A stretch of 64,000 nt of DNA from positions 1 to 64,000 of the forward strand of contig JACPFF010000011.1 of NCBI GenBank assembly GCA_016183065.1, read 5' to 3'. The position numbers and the translations under genes are program-made. This stretch comes from Deltaproteobacteria bacterium. Its GTDB lineage: Bacteria > UBA10199 > GCA-002796325 > JACPFF01. Position 1 is the first letter of the stretch. Each line of letters starts with the position of its first letter. The notes under the pieces were generated by a model. That model saw only the letters and a program-made list of their open reading frames with translations, had not been told where the DNA came from and did no database searches. Of the stretch, positions 25,772 to 33,873 are shown piece after piece.

Positions 25772-27469
25772 ATGGCAGACGCACCACGATCGTTGGTCGA
25801 ACAGTTGACGACACACATGGTCGAGATGGGCCTCTTGACGAAAGATCAACTGGCAGTGGCCGAGGTCACTGCGCGCACATTGGGCGGAGATCTCGGTCAT
25901 ATCCTCATCAAGAAGGGGTTTGTCTCGGAACATCAGGTACGGGATGTCGTCAAGGGACAATTGGCGCTCGAAGAGCTCTCGCTCGCGGAGTATCCGATCG
26001 ATCCGGCCGTGGTCAAGGCGGTCCCCTTTAGCGTGGCGCAGCGCTATCATTTCATGCCGCTCTTTCGGGTGGAAGAGGTCATGACGATTGCGATCAGCGA
26101 TCCGCTGGCGCTCTTTGCCATTGGGGAGTTACGCGGGATTTTAAATTGTGAAGTCCGTCCGGTCCTGGTGTCCGAGGAAGAGGTCCTCTCGGCGATTCAG
26201 CTCCACTATCAGAGCGGGGACCATCACCATATCCGTGAGGCGCAGATTCAGATCATGCACCAGGCGCCTGAGGAGGGGAGTGCCAAGAGTGAAGAACTCA
26301 AGAAGATGGCCTCGGGATCCCGGGTGGTCTCTGCCATCAACTCGATCATTGGCCGTGCATGCCGTGAGCGGGCGAGCGACATCCACATTGAACCGCAGGA
26401 AGAGGAGACCAAGGTGCGGTATCGTCTGGACGGGTTGCTGGAAGAACGGATGGTCTTTCCCAAGGGTCTCCATCTCTCCATCGTGAGTCGATTGAAGGTG
26501 ATGTCCGGGATGGATATCGCGGAGCGACGCGTCCCGCAGGATGGCCGCGTACGGCTCAAGGTGCGGGGGACGATGGTCGATCTGCGGCTCTCCACCTACC
26601 CGACGATGTTTGGCGAGAAGGTCGTGATGCGGCTCCTCATGAAGGAGGCGGCGCTGACCCTCGAGCAATTGGGATTGCAGGCCGAAGAGAAGCAGCGCTT
26701 CAGCGAATTGATCACACTCCCCTACGGGATTTTTCTCGTGACGGGCCCCACGGGATCGGGGAAAACGTCTACCCTCTATGCGGCGCTCTCCCGCGTCAAT
26801 TCGCAAGAGCGCAACATCGTCTCCATCGAGGATCCGGTCGAGAATGAGATCCCCGGCGTTAATCAGGCCCAGGTGAATGTGAAGGCCGGCATGACCTTTG
26901 CTGCGGCACTCCGGTCCATTTTGCGGCAGGATCCGGACGTGATCATGGTCGGCGAGATCCGCGATCGCGAGACTGCGGATATGGCCGTGCGGGCTGCACT
27001 GACCGGTCACTTGGTCTTTTCCACGCTCCATACCAACACGGCGGCCGGTGCCATTGAACGGCTGGCCGACATGGGGGTCGAGCCCTTTCTCGTGGGGTCG
27101 GCGTTGTTGGGGGTCATGGCGCAGCGGCTGGTGCGGCGCATCTGTTCCGATTGTCGGGAAGAGGTGACGCCAAACGAGATGCTGCGCGAGACGATGGCGC
27201 GGATCGGTTATGCAGGGCCGCTCTTCCGCGGCAAGGGTTGTGCTGCATGTCGCATGAGCGGCTATCGCGGGCGCATCGGACTCTTTGAATTGATGGTCGT
27301 CGATGACCAGATGCGCCGCATGGTGACCGAAGGAAAGACCGGGGATGCGGTGCGGCGCCATGTGCGCGAGCAGGGCGTGCGTGATATGCGCGGGGACGGT
27401 TGCGAAAAAATCCGGCAGGGGATCACGACGCTCGAAGAAGTGCTCCGTGTCACGCAGGATGGATCATAA
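25772..27469 (+). CDS. mshE: Type IV pilus/type II secretion assembly ATPase (MshE/PilB/GspE-like)
   Basis: A 565-aa hexameric ATPase powering pilin polymerisation. An N-terminal MshEN-like region (about residues 1-150) is followed by the GspE N-domain motif ASDIHIEPQEEETKVRYRLDG. Walker A is GPTGSGKTSTLYAAL (about residues 329-343), with the Asp box, Walker B-like LRQDPDVIMVGEIRD and the His box LVFSTLHTNTAAGAI. A zinc-binding tetra-Cys motif (CSDC and CAAC) follows, as in PilB/GspE. It starts the pilus locus; the pilC gene follows after four bases. N-terminal MshEN domains bind c-di-GMP in known cases. Confidence 0.92.
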   Translation: MADAPRSLVEQLTTHMVEMGLLTKDQLAVAEVTARTLGGDLGHILIKKGFVSEHQVRDVVKGQLALEELSLAEYPIDPAVVKAVPFSVAQRYHFMPLFRVEEVMTIAISDPLALFAIGELRGILNCEVRPVLVSEEEVLSAIQLHYQSGDHHHIREAQIQIMHQAPEEGSAKSEELKKMASGSRVVSAINSIIGRACRERASDIHIEPQEEETKVRYRLDGLLEERMVFPKGLHLSIVSRLKVMSGMDIAERRVPQDGRVRLKVRGTMVDLRLSTYPTMFGEKVVMRLLMKEAALTLEQLGLQAEEKQRFSELITLPYGIFLVTGPTGSGKTSTLYAALSRVNSQERNIVSIEDPVENEIPGVNQAQVNVKAGMTFAAALRSILRQDPDVIMVGEIRDRETADMAVRAALTGHLVFSTLHTNTAAGAIERLADMGVEPFLVGSALLGVMAQRLVRRICSDCREEVTPNEMLRETMARIGYAGPLFRGKGCAACRMSGYRGRIGLFELMVVDDQMRRMVTEGKTGDAVRRHVREQGVRDMRGDGCEKIRQGITTLEEVLRVTQDGS

Positions 27470-27472
27470 ATC

Positions 27473-28693
27473 ATGGCGAAATTTTCCTATCGAGCGCGCG
27501 ATCAGAATGGGGCCCTTGTGGTGGGAGAGGCCGAGGCCGTCAGCGTTGCGGCCATGCAGGAGGGCCTGTTCGAACAGGGACTGATCCCGATCGCCGTGAA
27601 AGAAGCCGGCGACGGTGTGGTCTCCGTCGACGTGGTGATGCGGTGGTTTTCGCGCGTCAAGATGGACGAACTCATGGTCTTTACGCGACAGTTTTACACG
27701 CTCTTCCGGACGGGCGTCAGTATCGACACCATCCTGAGCACACTGGCCAAGCAGGCGATGGGCAAGACGTTTCGCACCGCCATCGAACGTATTCGTGGTG
27801 ATGTCGGACGGGGTGCGAGTCTGGCGCAGGCGTTCCGGCAGCATCCGCGTGTCTTCGACGACCTCTATGTCTCGATGATTGCCGCCGGTGAGGAGGCGGG
27901 TATCCTCGAACAGACATTGCAGGAACTGGTGACGCTCATCGAAAAAGAGGAGGCGATCAAGAAAAATATCAAATCGGCCACACTCTATCCCAAAATTGTC
28001 GTGACCGTACTCGTCGGCGCAGTGGGTGTGTTGATGACCGTCGTCATTCCCAAATTCGAGCAGTTTTACGGCCACTATAAGGCCGATCTCCCCTTTGCCA
28101 CGCAGACCCTCATGGCGATCAGCCATTTCGCGAGTGATTTTTGGTGGCTGGTCATGCTCCTGTTCGTGGCTGTTTTTATTTTGTTCAAGCGCTACCAGGC
28201 CTCGCAGAGCGGGCGTTACCAGATCGACCAGCTCCGATTCCGCTTTCCCGTCTTTGGTGCCCTCAATGTGAAAATCGCCAACGCCCGGTTTGGACATATT
28301 CTCAGCGCCCTCTATCGGAGCGGTCTCCCCATGTCGCGCTCTCTCGATGTGGTGTCGCGGGTGATCGGCAATGAGGCCTTTGCCCTCGAGGTCCGGCAGA
28401 TTTCCGACGACATCCAGCGGGGGATGGGGCTTGCCGATGCCATGCAACAGCGGGAATATTTTCCTCCGGTGGTTGTGGAAACCACGGCCATTGGGGAGCA
28501 GGCCGGTTCTCTCGATGAAATGTTGACGGCGGTGGCCCATCATTTCGATCTGGAGGTGGGGCACACGATCAAAAATCTCACCACGCTCCTTGAGCCGCTC
28601 TTGTTGATCGGCATCTTTGGAATGGTCACCCTGATGGCCCTCGCCATCTTTTTGCCGATCTGGAATATGTCCTCGGTTGTGACTGGCGGATAA
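27473..28693 (+). CDS. mshG: Inner-membrane platform protein (MshG/PilC/GspF-like)
   Basis: A 406-aa type II secretion F-family protein. Two homologous cytoplasmic helical domains (each with an ELMVFTRQFYTLFRTGVSI or RFGHILSALYRSGLPMSRSLDVV-type motif) are separated by membrane segments near residues 170-190, 220-235 and 375-400. YVSMIAAGEEAGILEQTL and VVETTAIGEQAGSLDEML are the paired conserved loops. The protein links the ATPase to the growing pilus. It lies directly after the ATPase gene. Confidence 0.93.
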   Translation: MAKFSYRARDQNGALVVGEAEAVSVAAMQEGLFEQGLIPIAVKEAGDGVVSVDVVMRWFSRVKMDELMVFTRQFYTLFRTGVSIDTILSTLAKQAMGKTFRTAIERIRGDVGRGASLAQAFRQHPRVFDDLYVSMIAAGEEAGILEQTLQELVTLIEKEEAIKKNIKSATLYPKIVVTVLVGAVGVLMTVVIPKFEQFYGHYKADLPFATQTLMAISHFASDFWWLVMLLFVAVFILFKRYQASQSGRYQIDQLRFRFPVFGALNVKIANARFGHILSALYRSGLPMSRSLDVVSRVIGNEAFALEVRQISDDIQRGMGLADAMQQREYFPPVVVETTAIGEQAGSLDEMLTAVAHHFDLEVGHTIKNLTTLLEPLLLIGIFGMVTLMALAIFLPIWNMSSVVTGG

Positions 28694-28768
28694 CATCTTT
28701 TCCGCCATCTATGGAAATCCATTCAAGAATGTTGTAGGGTAATAAATAACCCATAAAAAATAAATTTT

Positions 28769-28774
28769 TATAAT
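28769..28774 (+). promoter_or_regulatory. Candidate -10 box upstream of the pilin gene
   Basis: TATAAT sits in an exceptionally AT-rich 155-bp gap before the pilin gene, leaving about 70 nt of leader. The expected -35 position (ATAACC) is poor. An independent pilin promoter is plausible, since pilin needs higher expression than the assembly genes. Confidence 0.35.
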
Positions 28775-28849
28775 GCATATAGTTATATCCATGGTATTAT
28801 TACCTCAGTTTTGTATCCGTCAACTCAGTCGAAAAACAAAGGAGGGGAT

Positions 28850-29263
28850 ATGAGGGATAGAAGGGGCTTTACGCTGATCGAGCTCGTGTTAGTCATCACG
28901 ATCCTCGGTATTTTGGCAGTCTCGGCACTCCCGAACTTCATCAACGTGGCGACGCAATCTGAGCAGGCGTCACGGGATGGTGTGGTCGGTGCGGTCCGTG
29001 CAGGGATTGCGTTGTCGCGGGCCAATGATCTCGTGACCAACGGCCCTCCGGGAATCTATCCGGCGACATTGGATGGTGTAGCCAACGCGACGACCTGCAG
29101 TGCGGCCGCTCCCTGCTTTGGTACGGTCGTGACAAACGGCATTGCCGATGGCAGCTGGTCGAAGACGAACGGCACGACCTATGTGTTCGATGATGGGTCC
29201 AATACGTTTACCTATACGTACAGTACGAACAACGGGACCTTCACGTCACCGACGGCGCCATAA
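28850..29263 (+). CDS. Type IV pilin (MSHA-like major pilin)
   Basis: A 137-aa prepilin. The leader MRDRRG is followed by the class III signal FTLIELVLVITILGILAVSALPNF; prepilin peptidase would cut after Gly6, and Glu5 of the mature protein is present. The C-terminal domain is Thr/Gly/Asn-rich with one Cys pair (TCSAAAPCFG). AAAGGAGGGG lies just upstream of ATG 28850. The pseudopilin/MshA-like length fits. It lies between the platform gene and a strong terminator, suggesting a separate abundant transcript. Confidence 0.92.
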   Translation: MRDRRGFTLIELVLVITILGILAVSALPNFINVATQSEQASRDGVVGAVRAGIALSRANDLVTNGPPGIYPATLDGVANATTCSAAAPCFGTVVTNGIADGSWSKTNGTTYVFDDGSNTFTYTYSTNNGTFTSPTAP

Positions 29264-29283
29264 TACACCATGCATGAGTCTGA

Positions 29284-29318
29284 ACGGGGTGGCGTTGGCA
29301 GCCACCCCGTTTTTTTTG
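29284..29318 (+). terminator. Rho-independent terminator after the pilin gene
   Basis: A perfect stem, ACGGGGTGGC-GTTGGCA-GCCACCCCGT (29284-29310), is followed by eight T residues. It is placed 20 bp after the pilin stop and would end the pilin transcript. Confidence 0.92.
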
Positions 29319-29382
29319 GGATTACCAGTGGAATTTTGCCAAGTTCGCTGCGTCTTTCTCTTGCTGTTTCGAACTGCTTGAT

Positions 29383-29490
29383 TATATAGTATTTCAACGT
29401 TTCATGAGTACACATGTGCTCATTCAACGTTAGAAATACTTATGGTACCGCAAGACGCATGTGCTCAGGAAAAGTTAACGCACCATAATT
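29383..29490 (+). repeat. 107-bp palindromic repeat, copy 1
   Basis: The first half is an imperfect hairpin: AGTATTTCAACGTTT and AATGAGTAC pair with their complements around a short loop. It is followed by CTTATGGTAC and CTCAGGAAAAGTTAACGCACCATAA. A second copy lies inverted at 38037-38143 with only scattered differences, many of them compensatory within the hairpin. There is no coding content; it is likely a MITE- or REP-like unit. It lies between the pilin terminator and the ExeA-like ATPase gene. Confidence 0.85.
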
Positions 29491-29538
29491 GCCTGAAACT
29501 CCGAAGACTCTAGGCCGTTGCGGTGGGAGGGGAGCGCT

Positions 29539-30423
29539 ATGTATCTGGCATATTTTGGGCTCGACGAGCCTCCATTTCGCATTACGCCCGACACCAAGTT
29601 TCTCTTCTTTACACATCAATACGAGGCGGCCGTCGATTCACTCCGGTACGCCATTCAGAAACAGATGGGTTTTGCCGTCATGACCGGCGAGGTGGGGACC
29701 GGAAAGACCACGCTGACCCGGTATCTCCTCTCGACCCTGGGTGACGAGATTGAGACCGCACTGTTGATCAATCCCCTCCTCTCTGTTCCGGAGTTATTGC
29801 AGACGATTAACCGGGATTTCGGGATTCCCGGGCGCGTTCTCTCTCCACAGCGACTGATCCAGTCGCTCAACAAATATCTGCTCGATCTCCATGCCAAGGG
29901 ACGCACGGCCTTGGTCGTGATCGATGAGGCACAGAATCTCTCTGTGGAGGCACTCGAAATGATCCGGATGCTTTCGAATCTGGAGACTGAGCAGCACAAA
30001 TTGCTGCAGATTGTCCTGGTCGGGCAACCGGAACTGGAGCGGAAGCTGGCGAGCCATGCCCTGCGCCAGTTTCGGCAGCGCATTGCGGTCCATGTGGTCC
30101 TCAAACCGCTCTCGCTCCTGGAGATTGTCCGTTATATCCACCATCGACTGGTCTTGGCGGGTGGCAAAGAGAAGGTCTATTTTGACCCAAAGAGTTACAG
30201 ACTCATTTACCGTCTGACGAGCGGCTATCCGCGGCTCATCAATCTGCTGTGCGATCGGACACTCATGGCCGCCTATGCCGCAGATAGCAAAATCGTGACC
30301 CCGCAGTTGTTGCGACGGGCACGGGCCGACCTCCGGATGGAGGCCGTGGTTCCGCCGGTGTGGCAGTTCTGGCGACGCTTTCCGTGGGGGGGCGCATTCA
30401 AGGAGCGATCGGTATGTCGTTGA
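29539..30423 (+). CDS. mshM: ExeA/MshM-like AAA ATPase
   Basis: A 294-aa protein starting MYLAYFGLDEPPFRITPDTKFLFFTHQYEAA, the classical GspA/ExeA/MshM opening. Walker A is GEVGTGKTT (about residues 47-55) and Walker B is LVVIDEAQNL. Sensor and lid regions follow (GQPELERKL, FRQRIAVHVVLKPLS). There is no C-terminal peptidoglycan-binding membrane segment, unlike full GspA. It probably helps place the secretin or assembly complex in the envelope. GGGAGGGGAG precedes the ATG. It overlaps the next gene by ten bases. Confidence 0.9.
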   Translation: MYLAYFGLDEPPFRITPDTKFLFFTHQYEAAVDSLRYAIQKQMGFAVMTGEVGTGKTTLTRYLLSTLGDEIETALLINPLLSVPELLQTINRDFGIPGRVLSPQRLIQSLNKYLLDLHAKGRTALVVIDEAQNLSVEALEMIRMLSNLETEQHKLLQIVLVGQPELERKLASHALRQFRQRIAVHVVLKPLSLLEIVRYIHHRLVLAGGKEKVYFDPKSYRLIYRLTSGYPRLINLLCDRTLMAAYAADSKIVTPQLLRRARADLRMEAVVPPVWQFWRRFPWGGAFKERSVCR

Positions 30424-31229
30424 TCCATAAGGCACTCAAAAAGGGGGAAATGCCGACACGCACTCCGGAGGTGTCGCCGTCGATGGAGATCCCGGAAGAG
30501 GCCCTGATCCCGGGGCATGGCGGGGGCTCGGGTCCGATGGTGCGACCGGTGACATGGATCCTGGGACTGCTGGTGGTGGTGCTCATCGGCTATGTGGCGT
30601 ATCAACGGTGGGGGGCTTCCTCGACGCAGTCGAAGGATTCCCCCGTGGCCGTCCCGATCATTCCCCCCGGTCTCTCGGGCCAGGCCGTGACAGAGCAGAC
30701 GGCGGAGACCGCGGCATCCACTGCGGCGGATGTGATCGACCCGGCGTATGCAGAATTACCACCGCGGTTGCTCCCGGGCGTCACCAAGGGGGAGGAGTTC
30801 TTTCGTGCCGGGGCCTACAGCGAGGCGTTGTCGCATTTCATGGGGGCTGCCAAGGAAGCCCCGTTGCAACCGGTCTTGTGGAACAACATCGGAGTGATCC
30901 ACCGGAAACTCGGGGATCTGGAACAGGCGGCTGCCGCCTATCAAAAGGCGCTCGAGATCGAGCCGGCCTATGCCGAGGCCCTGAACAATATGGGGATGAT
31001 CAAATTCACGCGGCAGGATCCGCTGGCAGCGGCCGTGCTGTTTCGTCAAGCCATTCAGGCGCGGCCGGACTATGCCGATGCCCATTTCAATCTCGCCGTC
31101 CTCATGGAAGCGGAAGGGAATTATCGCAGTGCCGTCGCGGAGTACAAGGCGTTTCTGACCCATGCCGCACAGGATGATCCGCAATTGCTGGAGGCGGTGC
31201 GCTATCGCATCGAGGAGATGTCGCCGTGA
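30414..31229 (+). CDS. TPR-containing membrane protein (MshN/GspB-like)
   Basis: A 271-aa protein. The N-terminus MSLIHKALKKGE matches the GspB/MshN-type opening. A membrane helix (WILGLLVVVLIGYVAYQRW) lies at about residues 47-65, then a Pro/Ala/Thr periplasmic linker, then three TPR motifs from about residue 125 (WNNIGVIHRKLGDLEQAAAAYQKALEIEP, YAEALNNMGMIKF, YADAHFNLAVLMEAEGNY). It sits between the ExeA-like ATPase and PilM-like genes and likely scaffolds pilus assembly in the periplasm. AAGGAG precedes the start. Confidence 0.85.
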   Translation: MSLIHKALKKGEMPTRTPEVSPSMEIPEEALIPGHGGGSGPMVRPVTWILGLLVVVLIGYVAYQRWGASSTQSKDSPVAVPIIPPGLSGQAVTEQTAETAASTAADVIDPAYAELPPRLLPGVTKGEEFFRAGAYSEALSHFMGAAKEAPLQPVLWNNIGVIHRKLGDLEQAAAAYQKALEIEPAYAEALNNMGMIKFTRQDPLAAAVLFRQAIQARPDYADAHFNLAVLMEAEGNYRSAVAEYKAFLTHAAQDDPQLLEAVRYRIEEMSP

Positions 31230-32275
31230 TCGATCTGCGCACGGTGTGGCAGCAGCTCCGGCCACGCCAGACGATCGGTTGCGACTGTGGGGCCGCTGCC
31301 GTGAAAATGGTCCATCTGGAACAGCGCGGCGAGCAGTCTTATCTGCTGCGCTCTGCGGCGCAGACGCTCGAGGGGCCGGAGGACGTGGCCGCGGAAGCGG
31401 CGTTGCGGGCGGTGGTGCACGAACTGGGTATCCGCCGCCCTCGTGTGGCGTTGAATGTGGGCGACCGTCATGTATTGATGGAACGGATGGAGTTCGCGAA
31501 AATGCCGGAGCGCGATCTGCAGTTGGCCATTCGGTGGCATTTTCGCAAGGAGATCGAGGGGGCCCTGGAACGACTCCGTGTCACGTATTCCACCGTGGCC
31601 GCAGTGGACGGTGGGAAACGGCGATTACTGATCGGCTATGGTGTCGATCGACGCTATCTCGAGCAACGGACGGCCTTGGCAAAACGGGTGGGCATACATC
31701 TGGCAACGCTCGAGCCGAATGCCACGGCGTTGTTGGCCGCGTTTGCCCATAGCCGCGGTTTTGTGCCGAATCAGACCACGGCGGTGATCGACGTGGGCGA
31801 TCAGTCGAGCATGTTTTTGATCTTTGCCAATGCCACGATTCGGTTCGTGCGCCGCATGCCCGACCTCTATCTCGATCAGTTGGCCACGCGACTGCAGCCA
31901 ACGCCGGACGATGCCATCCCTCAGCGCCGGAAAGCGCTCCACAACGTCTTGATGCATCGTGAAGGGATTGCCGAGGAGACGTGGCAGATGCTCCGCGATT
32001 TTTATAGCACGTGGCTGGTGGAGGTCCAACGATCGATCGATACCTATCTCGCCCTCGGGAGTGAACAACAGCCCCTGACGGTGGACAATCTGGTGCTGAC
32101 CGGTGGTGGGGCATTGCTGCCGGATATCGCCGAGATCGCGCACAAGAATCTGGGCATTCCGTGCGAGACCCTCGATCCATTTCTCCATATGATCACGCCG
32201 GATGGGGGGCGGGTTACCCTGCGGGATGGGCCGTTGTACGCGTGCGCCGTGGGGTTGGCATTGCCACAGGGGTAG
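31226..32275 (+). CDS. PilM/MshI-like actin-fold pilus assembly protein
   Basis: A 349-aa cytoplasmic protein with actin-like ATPase features: IGCDCGAAAVKMVHLE, AVIDVGDQSSMFLIF and the adenosine motif LVLTGGGALLPDIAEI. ALRAVVHELGIRRPRVALNVGDRHV and MEFAKMPERDLQLAIRWHFRKEI are typical of PilM. PilM binds the PilN N-terminus; here the PilN-like gene follows directly. A GTG start overlaps the preceding stop by four bases. Confidence 0.88.
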   Translation: MIDLRTVWQQLRPRQTIGCDCGAAAVKMVHLEQRGEQSYLLRSAAQTLEGPEDVAAEAALRAVVHELGIRRPRVALNVGDRHVLMERMEFAKMPERDLQLAIRWHFRKEIEGALERLRVTYSTVAAVDGGKRRLLIGYGVDRRYLEQRTALAKRVGIHLATLEPNATALLAAFAHSRGFVPNQTTAVIDVGDQSSMFLIFANATIRFVRRMPDLYLDQLATRLQPTPDDAIPQRRKALHNVLMHREGIAEETWQMLRDFYSTWLVEVQRSIDTYLALGSEQQPLTVDNLVLTGGGALLPDIAEIAHKNLGIPCETLDPFLHMITPDGGRVTLRDGPLYACAVGLALPQG

Positions 32276-32297
32276 GGAGCGGGAGGTGCGGGAAACG

Positions 32298-32852
32298 ATG
32301 GTGGAGCGGATCAACTTTCTGGTCAACGATCGCTGGATGTTGACCTATCGGAATATGGCGATTGCCCTGGGAGGATGGGTGGGCTGTTGTCTCCTCATCC
32401 AGTGCGTCCTCATGATCGATACCGCCTATGTGCGACATCGGGAGCAGTCGTTGCAGGAGCGTATTCGGCTCCTGACGGTCCGGCAGGAGGAGCAACTCCA
32501 GCTGCTGGCCGCATCGAGTTCGCGGGAACAGGCCGATACGGCCATGCAGAGTCTGGCCTCGATTTTTTCGCAGGCCCCCCGCTGGTCGCCGTTTGTGCGT
32601 GGGCTTGGTGAGGCCCGGCCGTCCGCGTTGGCATTGGTGCGTGTGGTGGGAAAGATTGACGAGCGGATGATGGCACAGCAGTTGATGCTGGAGGGCTACG
32701 CGATCGGCATTGAGGGGATCAACGAGTTTGTCGAGCGACTCAACGCGCTGGCGGTGTACCGTGATGCCCGATTGCTGGAATCCCGTCGCGATGCCGAGAG
32801 TGGACGACTCCGTTTTGTGATCGAACTGACCGGCGAGCGGGGGACGCCATAA
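32298..32852 (+). CDS. PilN-like pilus assembly protein
   Basis: A 184-aa bitopic inner-membrane protein. A short cytoplasmic N-terminus, MVERINFLVNDRW, is equivalent to the PilM-binding INLL motif of PilN. A membrane segment (MAIALGGWVGCCLLIQCVLMI) and a coiled coil (HREQSLQERIRLLTVRQEEQLQ) follow, then a ferredoxin-like periplasmic domain containing LMLEGYAIGIEGINEFVERLNAL. ATG 32298 is preferred over GTG 32286 because of family homology. The stop overlaps the PilO-like start. Confidence 0.85.
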   Translation: MVERINFLVNDRWMLTYRNMAIALGGWVGCCLLIQCVLMIDTAYVRHREQSLQERIRLLTVRQEEQLQLLAASSSREQADTAMQSLASIFSQAPRWSPFVRGLGEARPSALALVRVVGKIDERMMAQQLMLEGYAIGIEGINEFVERLNALAVYRDARLLESRRDAESGRLRFVIELTGERGTP

Positions 32853-33481
32853 TGGTGGCCGCGCAATCCAAATGGGAGTGGTCGCAGGAAGCGCCGGGAC
32901 GGGAGAAGGTCTGGTTCTTTCTTATGCTTGGGCTCATTGTCTATCTGTGTTATATCGGTGTGTGGGGGCCACAGCGTGCCAGGAGTCACATGGTTCGCGA
33001 GAAGATCGATACGGCAAAAGTGCAACTCGAGACGCTGGAGAAAATCTTGTCCGTGAAAATCGAGAAAAAAAACACGCCGCTCGCAAGCGCGCCCGTGGGG
33101 ATCCAGCCGGATGACCCGCGTTTTCAGCCCTATCTGTCCGGCGAGATGAAAGGGCGCCATGCGGTCTTGAAAGAGGTGAGCGAGGTCATGACCTCCCCCG
33201 CAGTGTTGCGCGAGATGGAGTTGCTGCAGATGCGGTTTGAGGAGGAACAGGACAAGGGGGACTATCTTGAAATTCCTTTCGAGCTGCGTCTGGAAGGGAG
33301 TTATCGTGCCATGACGCACTATTTTTTCGCAGTGGAATCGGCACCGATTTTGGCGATTATTCGCGGGATCGACCTCGTCTCTCCCAAGATCGAGGAGGGG
33401 CGGTTGCAGGCGACATTGTCTGGTGCGGCATTCGTGATCAAATCCGCGGCGGCGTTGCAGACGCCCACGGGGGGGAAATGA
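32852..33481 (+). CDS. PilO/MshJ-like pilus assembly protein
   Basis: A 209-aa bitopic protein: membrane segment at about residues 20-40 (VWFFLMLGLIVYLCYIGVW), coiled coil (VREKIDTAKVQLETLEKIL), then a periplasmic domain with YLEIPFELRLEGSYRAMTHYFFAVES and LATLSGAAFVI-like strands typical of PilO. It would pair with the PilN-like protein to align the platform and secretin. It overlaps its neighbours at both ends by one to four bases. Confidence 0.83.
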   Translation: MVAAQSKWEWSQEAPGREKVWFFLMLGLIVYLCYIGVWGPQRARSHMVREKIDTAKVQLETLEKILSVKIEKKNTPLASAPVGIQPDDPRFQPYLSGEMKGRHAVLKEVSEVMTSPAVLREMELLQMRFEEEQDKGDYLEIPFELRLEGSYRAMTHYFFAVESAPILAIIRGIDLVSPKIEEGRLQATLSGAAFVIKSAAALQTPTGGK

Positions 33482-33873
33482 ACCGCATCAGGAGGCGTGG
33501 ACATCTGCGTGCACGCATGGTGATGGGTGTGCTGATCGTCAGTGCGCTGTGGCATGGAGATGGCGCATGGGGACGCGCACTCTCGGAACGCAATGAGCCG
33601 TCGTTTCAGGCCGCCGGGAGCGAGACGGAGAGTGCCTCCGATAACCCGTTTCTGCTCCGTGAGACCGAGAAGGCCGCCGTGGACGTCAAGGCCCTGCGCC
33701 TGACCGGGATCGCAGTGAGCGATGACGCGTCGTATGCCCTGGTGAACGGCCGCATGGTCCATATCGGGGATCGCGTCGGCGGGTATCGTGTGCGCCAGAT
33801 TGGGCTCGATCATCTCCTCTTGCAACAACTCGATGAGCGCATCATCGTGAAACTGGGGGAGGGCGTGCAGTGA
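33478..33873 (+). CDS. PilP/MshK-like secretin-associated protein
   Basis: A 131-aa secreted protein with an N-terminal signal (ARMVMGVLIVSALWHGDGAWG), a linker, and a small beta domain: LRLTGIAVSDDASYALVNGRMVHIGDRVGGYRVRQIGLDHLLL. This HR/C-type domain is shared by PilP, GspC and MshK and contacts the secretin N0/N1 region. No lipobox is seen. It sits immediately before the secretin gene, with start and stop overlaps of four bases. Confidence 0.82.
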   Translation: MNRIRRRGHLRARMVMGVLIVSALWHGDGAWGRALSERNEPSFQAAGSETESASDNPFLLRETEKAAVDVKALRLTGIAVSDDASYALVNGRMVHIGDRVGGYRVRQIGLDHLLLQQLDERIIVKLGEGVQ